Shown: positions 52,134 to 60,550 of the stretch, one piece after another
How positions within the stretch are numbered: the stretch's first letter is position 1
Layout of the letters: each line of letters begins with the position of its first letter
Source of the DNA: an uncultured Eubacteriales bacterium
GTDB lineage: Bacteria > Bacillota > Clostridia > Christensenellales > Borkfalkiaceae
Length of the DNA stretch: 64,000 bases
Direction of reading: 5' to 3'
Assembly: GCA_958421945.1 (NCBI GenBank)
Contig: CATZMZ010000003.1
Location: 62,001-126,000 of the forward strand
Program-made: the position numbers and the translations under genes
Notes under the pieces: model-generated
Database searches by the model: none
Seen by the model: only the letters and a program-made list of their open reading frames with translations
What the model was told of the DNA's origin: nothing

Positions 52134-53636
52134 ATGCAAAAATTTTTAGACGGTATGCTTAAAATCGTCAAAACGTTAAACGAAAACCTTTCTAACTACG
52201 TTCTCGTTGTCCTTCTCATCGGCGTGGGCTTGTTCTTTACCGTGAAAACGCGGTTCGTTCAGATTCGTTGCTTCGGACAGGGTATGAAAAACGTGTTCGG
52301 CAAGCTTAAACTTAAAGGCGAAAAACAAAAAGGCGGTATGAGCTCTTTTCAGGCGTTTACCGCCGCCGTTGCAGCGCAGGTCGGAACGGGTAACATCGTC
52401 GGCGCGTGCGGCGCGCTCCTCGCGGGCGGTCCGGGCGCGATTTTCTGGATGTGGATTATTGCATTCTTCGGCATGGCTACCATTTACGCCGAAGCGGTTC
52501 TCGCACAAAAAACCCGAGTCGTCAACCCCGACGGCAGCGTTCAGGGCGGACCGGTTTATTACATAAAAAAAGCTTTTTCGGGCGGATTCGGTAAGTTCCT
52601 CGCCGCGTTCTTCGCCGTCGCAATAATCATTGCGCTCGGCTTTATCGGCTCTATGGTTCAAAGCAATTCCATCGCAAGCGCGGTTAATCAGGCCGTGCAA
52701 ATCCCGTCTTGGATTATCGGCTTAATCATCGCAGGGCTGGCTGCCCTTATCTTTATCGGCGGAGTCTCCCGACTCGCTTCCGTTACCGAAAAACTCGTTC
52801 CCATTATGGCTACCGTTTATCTCCTCGGCGGTCTCGTTATCATCTGTTGCAGAATCACCGTCCTGCCCGAGGCGTTCTGGCTTATCATTAAATACGCCTT
52901 TACCCCCAACGCCATTATCGGCGGCAGTATCGGCTATGCCCTTAAAACCGCTATCAGCATGGGTGCGAAACGCGGACTTTTTTCCAACGAGGCAGGTATG
53001 GGTTCTACCCCGCACGCACACGCTCAGGCTAACGTTAAAACCGCGCACGAGCAAGGCACGGTCGCTATGATAGGCGTTTTCCTCGACACCTTCGTCGTTC
53101 TCACGATGACCGCTCTCATCGTTATTACCACCCTTTACGTGGGTAACGGCGAGATTTCGAGAATTTCCGCTCAGGCTGTCGCAAACGGGCAAGACGTTCA
53201 GACTGCGCTTAAAAACGCGGGGTTTTCCGGCAATACTATGGTTAAAACGGGTATCGCAAGCCTCTTTTCCAACGCTTCGCTCGGAAATCAGATTGCCGCC
53301 GTATTCGTCGCGGTTTGCCTTTTGTTTTTCGCCTTTTCAACTATAATCAGCTGGAATTTATTCGGAAAAATTAACTTCGTTTACCTTTTCGGCAAAAAAA
53401 GCTCTATAATTTATTCGATAATATCTATAGCTTTTATATTCCTCGGCTCGCTGCTGCAAAACGACCTCGTTTGGGAATGTTCCGATTTGTTTAACTACCT
53501 GATGGTTTTGCCGAACGCGCTTGCGCTGTTGTTCCTCTATAAAATCGTTTTGGGCGAATTAAAGGAAAACGGCAAAAAGAACTTCGATAAATCGCCCAAC
53601 GCACCCATCGCCGAAAATTTGCAGGACGACGAATAA
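52134..53636 (+). CDS. AGCS-family sodium:alanine/glycine symporter
   Basis: The 500-residue protein has about 11 membrane helices. Family marks are SSFQAFTAAVAAQVGTGNIV near residue 68, GGPGAIFWMWIIAFFGMATI, the loop AISMGAKRGLFSNEAGMGST and the C-terminal segment after LFFAFSTIISWNLFG. These transporters bring in alanine or glycine with Na+. The glycine riboswitch upstream indicates that glycine is the substrate or signal. Whether the riboswitch turns expression on or off cannot be read with certainty. The start has AGGAGTG upstream. Confidence 0.94.
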   Translation: MQKFLDGMLKIVKTLNENLSNYVLVVLLIGVGLFFTVKTRFVQIRCFGQGMKNVFGKLKLKGEKQKGGMSSFQAFTAAVAAQVGTGNIVGACGALLAGGPGAIFWMWIIAFFGMATIYAEAVLAQKTRVVNPDGSVQGGPVYYIKKAFSGGFGKFLAAFFAVAIIIALGFIGSMVQSNSIASAVNQAVQIPSWIIGLIIAGLAALIFIGGVSRLASVTEKLVPIMATVYLLGGLVIICCRITVLPEAFWLIIKYAFTPNAIIGGSIGYALKTAISMGAKRGLFSNEAGMGSTPHAHAQANVKTAHEQGTVAMIGVFLDTFVVLTMTALIVITTLYVGNGEISRISAQAVANGQDVQTALKNAGFSGNTMVKTGIASLFSNASLGNQIAAVFVAVCLLFFAFSTIISWNLFGKINFVYLFGKKSSIIYSIISIAFIFLGSLLQNDLVWECSDLFNYLMVLPNALALLFLYKIVLGELKENGKKNFDKSPNAPIAENLQDDE

Positions 53637-53666
53637 CGTAAATATAAGTTTTTAACGAATAAAATG

Positions 53667-53701
53667 CCGCAGTACGGGTTTAAGCCGTCTGCGGTTTTTT
53701 G
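53667..53701 (+). terminator. Terminator of the symporter gene
   Basis: CCGCAG and CTGCGG with inner ACGG/CCGT form a stem, followed by TTTTTTG. Confidence 0.8.
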
Positions 53702-53748
53702 TTTTAAAAAATTTTAGAAAAAATTTGTCAAAAAGGTATTAAATATAA

Positions 53749-53777
53749 TTGACAATCTTTCATAATTTCGTTATAAT
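53749..53777 (+). promoter_or_regulatory. Promoter of the tRNA-Met/tRNA-Glu unit
   Basis: TTGACA (53749-53754) and TATAAT (53772-53777), both perfect consensus, are 17 bases apart. Confidence 0.85.
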
Positions 53778-53800
53778 ACATTAGCATTTGATTGCAGAAT

Positions 53801-53877
53801 GGCGGCGTAGCTTAGTTGGTTAGAGCGGCCGGTTCATACCCGGCAGGTCGTCGGTTCGACTCTGACCGCCGCTACCA
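53801..53877 (+). tRNA. tRNA-Met, elongator (anticodon CAT)
   Basis: The acceptor is GGCGGCG/CGCCGCT, with D stem GCTT/GAGC. The anticodon stem GCCGG/CCGGC encloses loop TTCATAC. The T arm is regular and the CCA encoded. It resembles the Bacillus elongator tRNA-Met rather than the lysidine-modified tRNA-Ile. Confidence 0.92.
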
Positions 53878-53994
53878 AGATAAAACCACGGCGCAAGTCG
53901 GCAATAAATATATACCGTGACGATATGCAAAGCGGCAACGCAAAACGCAGAGGGAATGGCAGTAAACGGGACGCTGAGAGTACCCGAAAGAAGT

Positions 53995-54069
53995 GGCCCC
54001 ATGGTCAAGCGGTTAAGACACCACCCTTTCACGGTGGTATCATGGGTTCGAATCCCGTTGGGGTCACCA
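53995..54069 (+). tRNA. tRNA-Glu (anticodon TTC)
   Basis: The acceptor is GGCCCCA/TGGGGTC. The anticodon stem CCACC/GGTGG encloses CTTTCAC, anticodon TTC. The T arm is ATGGG/CCCGT and CCA is encoded. It shares the promoter at 53749-53777 with tRNA-Met. Confidence 0.93.
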
Positions 54070-54070
54070 A

Positions 54071-54123
54071 ACAAAGTAAAGACGAACCCGTTTCCTTTAG
54101 GAGACGGATTCGCCTTTGTTTTT
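54071..54123 (+). terminator. Terminator of the tRNA unit
   Basis: A long imperfect stem with CCGTTTCC/GGAGACGG in the middle and ACAAAG/CTTTGT at the base is followed by TTTTT. Confidence 0.7.
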
Positions 54124-54210
54124 AAGCTGAAAAAATATATTTCAAATACTAAAACAGTAAGGATTTTCCTTGCTGTTTTACTGTTTTTAAAACCTTTCAC
54201 TTGTCAATAA

Positions 54211-54248
54211 ACTTTGGTTATAGGATTTTTGCGTGATATAACCAAAGT
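54211..54248. repeat. Perfect 12-base inverted repeat
   Basis: ACTTTGGTTATA (54211-54222) and TATAACCAAAGT (54237-54248) enclose 14 bases, directly upstream of a decayed gene. It could be an old operator, hairpin or element end. Confidence 0.6.
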
Positions 54249-54273
54249 AAAACCATATTCAAGGAGAATTAAT

Positions 54274-54419
54274 ATGAAAAAATTTTACGTTGGCGAAAAT
54301 AAATATTAAGAGTAGAAAGTTTTGGCGAAGGATTGGAAGAATGCGCTAATGCCTTTGCGGAATAGGTAATTGAAATTCGCGAAAAATATCCCGAAGTCAT
54401 TTTCGAGGCTTGCGCCTGA
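54274..54419 (+). pseudogene. Decayed small gene
   Basis: A good AAGGAG site precedes ATG and MKKFYVGENK; then the frame shifts into LRVESFGEGLEECANAFAE, a stop, and VIEIREKYPEVIFEACA, a stop. The parts fit one short protein broken by a frameshift and a nonsense change. I do not recognise the family. The remaining 150 bases before the GH39 gene show nothing else. Confidence 0.45.
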
Positions 54420-54568
54420 TTGCCGAAATCGTAGAATTATTTACTTTTTAATTTTTATCTCCACCACAACATTTGACAAAAAGCCTTAAAACCAACCTAC
54501 CCGCAAATCTCCCAAGAGTATTTAACACTTGAGGTCATATCATTTACCTACAAATGCTCCTTTCGTTT

Positions 54569-55921
54569 TTATTTCACTTTATATGTTTTTTCTAAATACA
54601 AAACATCGTATTGTTTTAAGTTAAACTCATTTACATTTATGTTCGTTTCCGTCATAAAGTTATCCTGATTTATTAAATAAACTTTAAACCCATCTTTTAT
54701 ATCCGTTTTGATAACGGTATCTTCCCCGATATTAGATATTAAAATACCTTGTTTGCCGTTGCCCGTTGCAGATATAACGTAAACGTTTTTATTATCACAC
54801 TTTGTTTCTACTTGATTTCCCATTTTATAGAGATTTCCAAATGCCTTAAAGCCGAAATATGAGCAATAGGGAGTTTTATATATTGAATTAAACAATCCAC
54901 CGTACGCACTGCTTGTCATTCTCGCATCGTAAAAACACATTAGCGCGGTCTTTTGAGCGTGCATACCTATCATAAACGCAACGTAATTTGCGCAGGCTAT
55001 TGATTTTCCCAAATCTTCTGCCCGAGCATTTGTATTCCACTCGTTCATATGTATTTCTACGTTAAAAAGTCTCGCTTGTTCAAAAATTTTCTCTACGTAT
55101 TTTTCTCTTTCAACCGTATCGACCACGCCCGCATAACTGTGGTGTGAAAAAAAATCAAATGGCAATTTTTCTTTTACAACCATTTCTATAAATTTCTCAA
55201 AGAAATCCTTAAAATATAAAGTTCTTTGTTGCCATTTACTTATTTCGATACTCTTTAAGCCCATAGCGATTGCACCGTTTAGCATATCGTCGTTGACAAA
55301 ATAAAATCCGCTTGAAGCATATCCCCCGATTTTAATCGAGTTTCCGAAACACTGTCTTAATCTTTTTGAAGTTATTCTGTAAAGATTAAAATAATCTTCC
55401 ATAGAACCCTGCCACATCATATTTTCTTTTAAGTCGCCAGAATTATCCGGTTCGTTCCAGATTTCCCAGTATTTAATATTGTACTTAAATCCGTTTGCCC
55501 AGCCTTCGTTATAATGGCGGATAATATGTTCGCAAATAATAGCCCACTTTATATAGTCTTTTGGCGGGAATATCCTGTACGCCTTTATATGGACGTAATT
55601 TTCTATCGTAACGCCAAGCCTGAAAACTGGTTCACAGTCGTTTTCTATTAAACCTTTTATAATAATATCCGTAAAAGAAAAATCATAATTTTTTTCGTCA
55701 AAGGGATTCGCTTCGAAATCTCTGAAAATATTCGGGATATCCACAAACAAATTACCGCCGAAAGCGCCGCCTACGTCGTGCAATCTCGAATAGGGAATAT
55801 TTGCGTCTTTTAAGTAATGAAAAAATTCCGTGTTTATTCCGTCAATCGGTGGCTGACCTACTGCGTGCATAGGCTTGATTGTTCCAACGATTTTATTCTT
55901 ATCTACTAAAATATTAGTCAT
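54569..55921 (-). CDS. GH39-like glycoside hydrolase
   Basis: This (beta/alpha)8-barrel protein of 450 residues shows KYWEIWNEPDNSG with the acid/base Glu and VEIHMNEWNTNA with the candidate nucleophile Glu. An N-terminal part with SRLHDVGGAFGG fits family 39 (beta-xylosidase/alpha-L-iduronidase). A short C-terminal beta domain follows. No signal peptide is present, so it acts inside the cell. It is the last gene of the AT-rich glycan cluster, 20 bases after the oxidoreductase. The substrate cannot be named. Confidence 0.8.
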   Translation of the reverse strand: MTNILVDKNKIVGTIKPMHAVGQPPIDGINTEFFHYLKDANIPYSRLHDVGGAFGGNLFVDIPNIFRDFEANPFDEKNYDFSFTDIIIKGLIENDCEPVFRLGVTIENYVHIKAYRIFPPKDYIKWAIICEHIIRHYNEGWANGFKYNIKYWEIWNEPDNSGDLKENMMWQGSMEDYFNLYRITSKRLRQCFGNSIKIGGYASSGFYFVNDDMLNGAIAMGLKSIEISKWQQRTLYFKDFFEKFIEMVVKEKLPFDFFSHHSYAGVVDTVEREKYVEKIFEQARLFNVEIHMNEWNTNARAEDLGKSIACANYVAFMIGMHAQKTALMCFYDARMTSSAYGGLFNSIYKTPYCSYFGFKAFGNLYKMGNQVETKCDNKNVYVISATGNGKQGILISNIGEDTVIKTDIKDGFKVYLINQDNFMTETNINVNEFNLKQYDVLYLEKTYKVK

Positions 55922-55941
55922 TAAAGTATTCTCCGCTCAAT

Positions 55942-57168
55942 CTATTTAATCAAAATATTTTTACCATTATGTATTCTTGATTTTTCAGCCATAAACGCTA
56001 TTTTATGTCCAAATACAGAAGTTGAAATATCTGTTATGTTTTTTGTTTTAATATTGTTTTCAAAATAGTCAATACAGTGTTTAACAATACTTACATCTCC
56101 ACCGGCGTGGTGTTCATAGCCACCCTTTGGATACTCAACCTTAACAAGCTGTCTTTCCCCATTTAGTTTTTCAACTACAATATCACCATCTTCGTCATAA
56201 ATAAAACCTTCTGTACCAAAGATTTTCAAATGTCTTGTTATATCATTAGTAAAAGCAATACTTAAAAATTGAGCAGTAATTCCGCCTTCAAACATCATAT
56301 TGACGGTTTGATGATCGCAAATATTATTATCACAATAGAAAACACATCTTGAATAAATGTTATTTCTGTCAGCGAGAGAATTATTGATTTCGGTTTCGGT
56401 ATCACCCAAACGTCCGTGTTTAGATAGTCCCGCAACTTTTTCAAATTTTTCGTTATTATAAATATAATAACAACTATACTTACAATCGGTTTTATATTTA
56501 CAATCTATGCAGTTCCTTGCTGCACCTATAGGCGCATTGCTAGGTTTAAAATAAGACAATTCGCCAACGGAAGAAACGGATAAACACTTTCTTCCCAAAA
56601 GCCAACAAATCATATCTATATCGTGACAATTTTTTGCAAGAATCAAGGGAGTGCTGATGTTTGTATTTCTCCAGTTTCCACGAACGTAAGAATGGGCAAA
56701 ATGATAATATCCTATCTCTTCAACCATCGAAAGAGAAATGACCTTCCCTATCTCATTGCCATCTAACAATTCCTTAACGCCCGTATAGAATGGAGAATAA
56801 CGCAAAACATGACAAACGACAACCTTTCGACCTAAACGCTTTGCTTTTTCGGCAATTGCTTCACATTCTTTAAGCGAAACAGCTATAGGTTTTTCTAACA
56901 AAATATCATATCCCAAATCCAAGGCTTTAATAACTTGTCTATAATGTAAAGGATCAAGTGTCGAAACTACAAGAGCATCTGCTCTTTTTTTCTTAAAAAA
57001 ATCACTTTCATTCGTAAAAAAACCACTATATTTAACACCATATTCTTTTGCGACTTCTCGTTTACTAATATCAACATCGCAAACTGAAGTAATCTCAGAA
57101 CCATAATACTTTATAAAATGCGCATATGTAAGTCCACGTCCACCCAATCCAATTATTGCAAATTTCAT
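55942..57168 (-). CDS. Gfo/Idh/MocA-family oxidoreductase
   Basis: The N-terminal Rossmann fold reads KFAIIGLGGRGLTYAHFIKY, then DILLEKPIAVSLKECEAIA (the EKP motif). The C-terminal domain contains an unusual cysteine set, NCIDCKYKTDCKYSCYYIYN (residues about 218-240), that may hold a metal or structural cluster. These enzymes oxidise or epimerise sugars and inositols using NAD(P). The length is 408 residues. Its flanking genes (GH39-like, ADP-ribosylglycohydrolase-like) place it in glycan catabolism. Confidence 0.85.
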   Translation of the reverse strand: MKFAIIGLGGRGLTYAHFIKYYGSEITSVCDVDISKREVAKEYGVKYSGFFTNESDFFKKKRADALVVSTLDPLHYRQVIKALDLGYDILLEKPIAVSLKECEAIAEKAKRLGRKVVVCHVLRYSPFYTGVKELLDGNEIGKVISLSMVEEIGYYHFAHSYVRGNWRNTNISTPLILAKNCHDIDMICWLLGRKCLSVSSVGELSYFKPSNAPIGAARNCIDCKYKTDCKYSCYYIYNNEKFEKVAGLSKHGRLGDTETEINNSLADRNNIYSRCVFYCDNNICDHQTVNMMFEGGITAQFLSIAFTNDITRHLKIFGTEGFIYDEDGDIVVEKLNGERQLVKVEYPKGGYEHHAGGDVSIVKHCIDYFENNIKTKNITDISTSVFGHKIAFMAEKSRIHNGKNILIK

Positions 57169-57181
57169 TAGTATTTCCCTA

Positions 57182-58720
57182 TTATTTATTCAAAAAGAAA
57201 CTTTTAACTATTGAAGTAGTTGAATGATTAGCCACCTGAATATCTATGTAGAACTCTGACTTACACCCAAAAAAATCTTCAGCCGTAAATTCTATATCAA
57301 CTTTTGCTTGATAGTTATGTGTAATCTGTAAAGCACATGAAGAACATTTACCTTTAGAAACAACTAATCCTTCCCTTGTAAAGACATAAATATTTAACCA
57401 TCTTTGCTCATTTAATATGCCATTATCTGTGACATATAGTGTAACAGTTTTTGTTTCACCAATACAAATTGAGTTAGATTCATGAAAATCTAATACAACA
57501 TTAAATGTTGGAAAGTTATAAATCACCATATATGGCGATAATTCTTTCAAACGCTCAAATGGCAAAAATTGTTCCATTGTATTTGTATCAATTAAAGACA
57601 AATGACGTGATTTTGTAAATAATAGTTTATTTGCGTCACGATTCTTTACTGCGAATTTTTCGCCCTGAATACTAAAGTCACAATATTTGCCTAAAAATGC
57701 TGGAATACAAGACAACACTCTATCAGTCATTTCATCTATGTCTTTTGGAGCTGAAATACCTGGAGATAAAATATTAATACATTTTGTTACTATTTTATTA
57801 TTCAGGGGCTTAACCCATTTTTCTGGAAGTTTATCGTTCCCAATAATAATACCTAAAATAGAACCAATTGTAGCTGCTGTACAATCTGCATCATCACCAA
57901 TATTGACAGCTAAACAAATAGCTTTTTCAAAATCTCCTTCACTGTAAAGCCAACAAAGAATCAGAAAACCTATATGACAAGCAGAATCAAAACCTGGTCT
58001 TGCCATGGGAAAACTATCACATCTTTTTTCCGGTGGTTTATCCTGAATACCAAAATTACAAGTAATTTCCGAAAGTAATCGCACCCTTACTTTTTTCCAT
58101 TCCGTTTTTTTCTTGTATTCTTCCATAACAATTTTTATTGCTTTTGCACATATGCAATCTTTAGGTATATATGAAAGCCCTATTTTGATAAGTTTTTCAG
58201 TATTGCTCTCAATAAAAGCAGCACTTTCAACAGTTGCACAAAAGATTTCTGCATAAAGGCCTTCTTCCCCATGATCTATTACTGCATCATAATAGGCATA
58301 TTCAGCTGCTTTATCAGGAATTCCTGGGCATAAACAAGCCCAAATCTCCGAACGAATAAAACATCCATTACTATTGTGATAATCATTATCAATTATTCCC
58401 GAAAGAGGTGGTTTTAAACCATTACGAAGATTAGACTTTGCACTGCCATACTCTACCCAATTTGGAATTACATAAGCTGAAAAATAATCTGAAAGAATAT
58501 CAGAATTCACAAATTTTCCAAAACGTTCAACTGCATTTAGCCATAGTATTTGAAGATCCAAATCATCATTAGCTGGAGGATCAGCAATTGTATCTTCATC
58601 ATAAAATGAAACATTATTAATTACTCTTGGCCCTTCATATGGAGCACCTAAACAACCTCCGATATTTTTTCCATTCCAACATCCGGAAATCTTGTTTTTT
58701 AATTGTGTGTAAGTTAACAT
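57182..58720 (-). CDS. ADP-ribosylglycohydrolase-family protein
   Basis: The family signatures are complete: GKNIGGCLGAPYEG near the start, PPANDDLDLQILWLNAVE, and NIGDDADCTAATIGSILGII near residue 275. They form the two-metal site of ADP-ribosyl hydrolases. A C-terminal 150-residue beta-rich domain (from about residue 365) is not part of the usual enzyme. At 512 residues it is the longer type found in sugar-degradation clusters of gut Firmicutes and may act on a non-ADP-ribose N- or O-glycoside. It is co-oriented with the oxidoreductase 14 bases on. Confidence 0.85.
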   Translation of the reverse strand: MLTYTQLKNKISGCWNGKNIGGCLGAPYEGPRVINNVSFYDEDTIADPPANDDLDLQILWLNAVERFGKFVNSDILSDYFSAYVIPNWVEYGSAKSNLRNGLKPPLSGIIDNDYHNSNGCFIRSEIWACLCPGIPDKAAEYAYYDAVIDHGEEGLYAEIFCATVESAAFIESNTEKLIKIGLSYIPKDCICAKAIKIVMEEYKKKTEWKKVRVRLLSEITCNFGIQDKPPEKRCDSFPMARPGFDSACHIGFLILCWLYSEGDFEKAICLAVNIGDDADCTAATIGSILGIIIGNDKLPEKWVKPLNNKIVTKCINILSPGISAPKDIDEMTDRVLSCIPAFLGKYCDFSIQGEKFAVKNRDANKLLFTKSRHLSLIDTNTMEQFLPFERLKELSPYMVIYNFPTFNVVLDFHESNSICIGETKTVTLYVTDNGILNEQRWLNIYVFTREGLVVSKGKCSSCALQITHNYQAKVDIEFTAEDFFGCKSEFYIDIQVANHSTTSIVKSFFLNK

Positions 58721-58807
58721 ATTTTTTATTTCCTTTTTTAAAAAACAAATATATTAAACACTTTTTCATAATGTTTAATCTTCTTGTTTTTAATATTCTA
58801 TCTTGAG

Positions 58808-58843
58808 GTTTTTCCTTTCCACTTAATTATGGAAAGGAAAAAC
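58808..58843. terminator. Hairpin between the BIG2 lipoprotein and ADP-ribosylglycohydrolase genes
   Basis: GTTTTTCCTTTCC and GGAAAGGAAAAAC form a 13-base perfect stem with a 10-base loop. It splits the cluster into two transcripts or attenuates read-through. Confidence 0.6.
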
Positions 58844-58854
58844 AATCAAATAAA

Positions 58855-60540
58855 TTATCTTAATGAGATACCATTTGTTTCGTCATAAGCAAACACTGAA
58901 TCTTCACTAAACATTTCTGGATGGGCAGTATTCAAATCTGCTTCTGTATTATATTTGTATAATGTGTCTTCTTCAAGAATAACACCAGATGAATGATAAT
59001 GTACCCACGTACAATTAGTTGCGCTTACTGCATAAACATCTTGCAGTGTACAATTTTCTGTACCATATGAATAAATCAAACCAGGTATTGCAGGATCACC
59101 ATTTGCGCTGAATTCTGCTTCTACTATACAGTTTTTCATTATTCCATGAACTGTTCCTGCCAAAAATGCCGATGCCATAAATCCTTCATTATAATCTCCA
59201 GCATTTGCATTTATGTCACCATTTAAAACAAGTATACTCTCAACAGTTCCATACATTTGGCTAAATATACCAGAATTTATCATTGTTTTTTGTGTTTCAA
59301 ATCTAATTTTATCAAAACAAATATTCTTTACCGTACCTGTAATATATCCAAATATACAGTTTCTTGCTGATTGCGTTCCACTTGTCAATGCTTCTGCAAT
59401 TAATGCATTCTTAATTGTGTATCCATTTCCATCAAATGTAGCATCAAACGATCTATCTTTTGGATTAAGATTTCCAAAAGAATCTCTCCAACTATATCCC
59501 TCAACCCCACAAATTCCTATTGGAGTTATTGCATTATTATTGTAATCAATATCATTTGTAAGAATATAATAGTTTGCTGAATCCCAAAGTTTGTCGTTAC
59601 CATTTTTTGCAGCATAAGCAAGTGTATCCATGTCATCTATACAATTAATTGATGTTATTACCTTAACACTTACTGAACATATATTATTACCATATGATGC
59701 AGTTACTGTTGCCTTGCCAGTATTTATCGCTGTTAATTTACCTTTTTCATCAACCATTACAATATTATTATCACTAGATGAATAGGTTACATCATCCATG
59801 TTTATATTCAATAAGTTTTCATTCTCATCATAGACCTTAAAAGTGAATGTGTCTGTATTATTTGAATTTGTCTTACCTGAAAGAGTATTTCCTGATGCAA
59901 TCCTTATTTCTTCCTCATCAGAAATTAAAACTGTAAACATTTCTACTTCTATCTCAGTTGTATCTGTATACTCTTTGTTATTATAATTTACTGTACATGT
60001 AATAATTGCATTACCAACGTTAATTCCTGTTACTCTACCATTTTGATCAACTGTTGCAATATTTTCATTCGAGCTAGTCCAAACAAAATTTAAATTATCA
60101 CTATCTATTAGTTGTTCACCAAAATACATAATAGCAGATATACTTATAGAGCGATTCTTAAATATAGATGTCTTTTCTGCTGTCAGATAAAAATTACCTT
60201 CTGAAACTAGTTTTTCCTTAACTGTAACTTCACAAGATGCTTTTTGTTCTCCCTTTGTCGCTGTAATAACTGTTTTTCCAAACTTAATACCGGTTACTAC
60301 TCCGTTCTTCACTGTTGCAATTGTTTCATTGTCGCTTGTCCAAGTTACACCTTCAATATTTGCAGTAATTGTAATTGTTTCATCAATATAAACTGTTATT
60401 GCATTTTTATCTAATGATAGTATATCGTTATTTACTATAGATTCATTTTTTTTATTACATCCATACATAATGGACAAAAATACACAAACAAAAAATAGAA
60501 CAATATATGCTATTTTTCTTAAATTAAATTCTCTTTTCAT
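58855..60540 (-). CDS. Lipoprotein with three BIG2 domains and a beta-helix-like end
   Basis: The signal peptide ends at the lipobox IMYGC (Cys28). Three bacterial Ig-like group 2 domains follow (about 40-108, 112-195 and 200-295), each with a conserved end such as GKTVITATKGEQKASCEVTV. The C-terminal half (about 300-561) shows YILTNDIDYNNNAITPIGIC then DATFDGNGYTIKNAL, the GLUG/right-handed beta-helix type often seen in surface adhesins and carbohydrate-binding proteins. It is made 10 bases after the DUF4838 gene ends. Confidence 0.8.
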   Translation of the reverse strand: MKREFNLRKIAYIVLFFVCVFLSIMYGCNKKNESIVNNDILSLDKNAITVYIDETITITANIEGVTWTSDNETIATVKNGVVTGIKFGKTVITATKGEQKASCEVTVKEKLVSEGNFYLTAEKTSIFKNRSISISAIMYFGEQLIDSDNLNFVWTSSNENIATVDQNGRVTGINVGNAIITCTVNYNNKEYTDTTEIEVEMFTVLISDEEEIRIASGNTLSGKTNSNNTDTFTFKVYDENENLLNINMDDVTYSSSDNNIVMVDEKGKLTAINTGKATVTASYGNNICSVSVKVITSINCIDDMDTLAYAAKNGNDKLWDSANYYILTNDIDYNNNAITPIGICGVEGYSWRDSFGNLNPKDRSFDATFDGNGYTIKNALIAEALTSGTQSARNCIFGYITGTVKNICFDKIRFETQKTMINSGIFSQMYGTVESILVLNGDINANAGDYNEGFMASAFLAGTVHGIMKNCIVEAEFSANGDPAIPGLIYSYGTENCTLQDVYAVSATNCTWVHYHSSGVILEEDTLYKYNTEADLNTAHPEMFSEDSVFAYDETNGISLR

Positions 60541-60550
60541 AAATTCCTCC

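Noticed and set aside
53820..54210. Frames of 97-126 codons over the tRNA-Met/tRNA-Glu region
   Set aside because: They cover two clear tRNA genes and a terminator.
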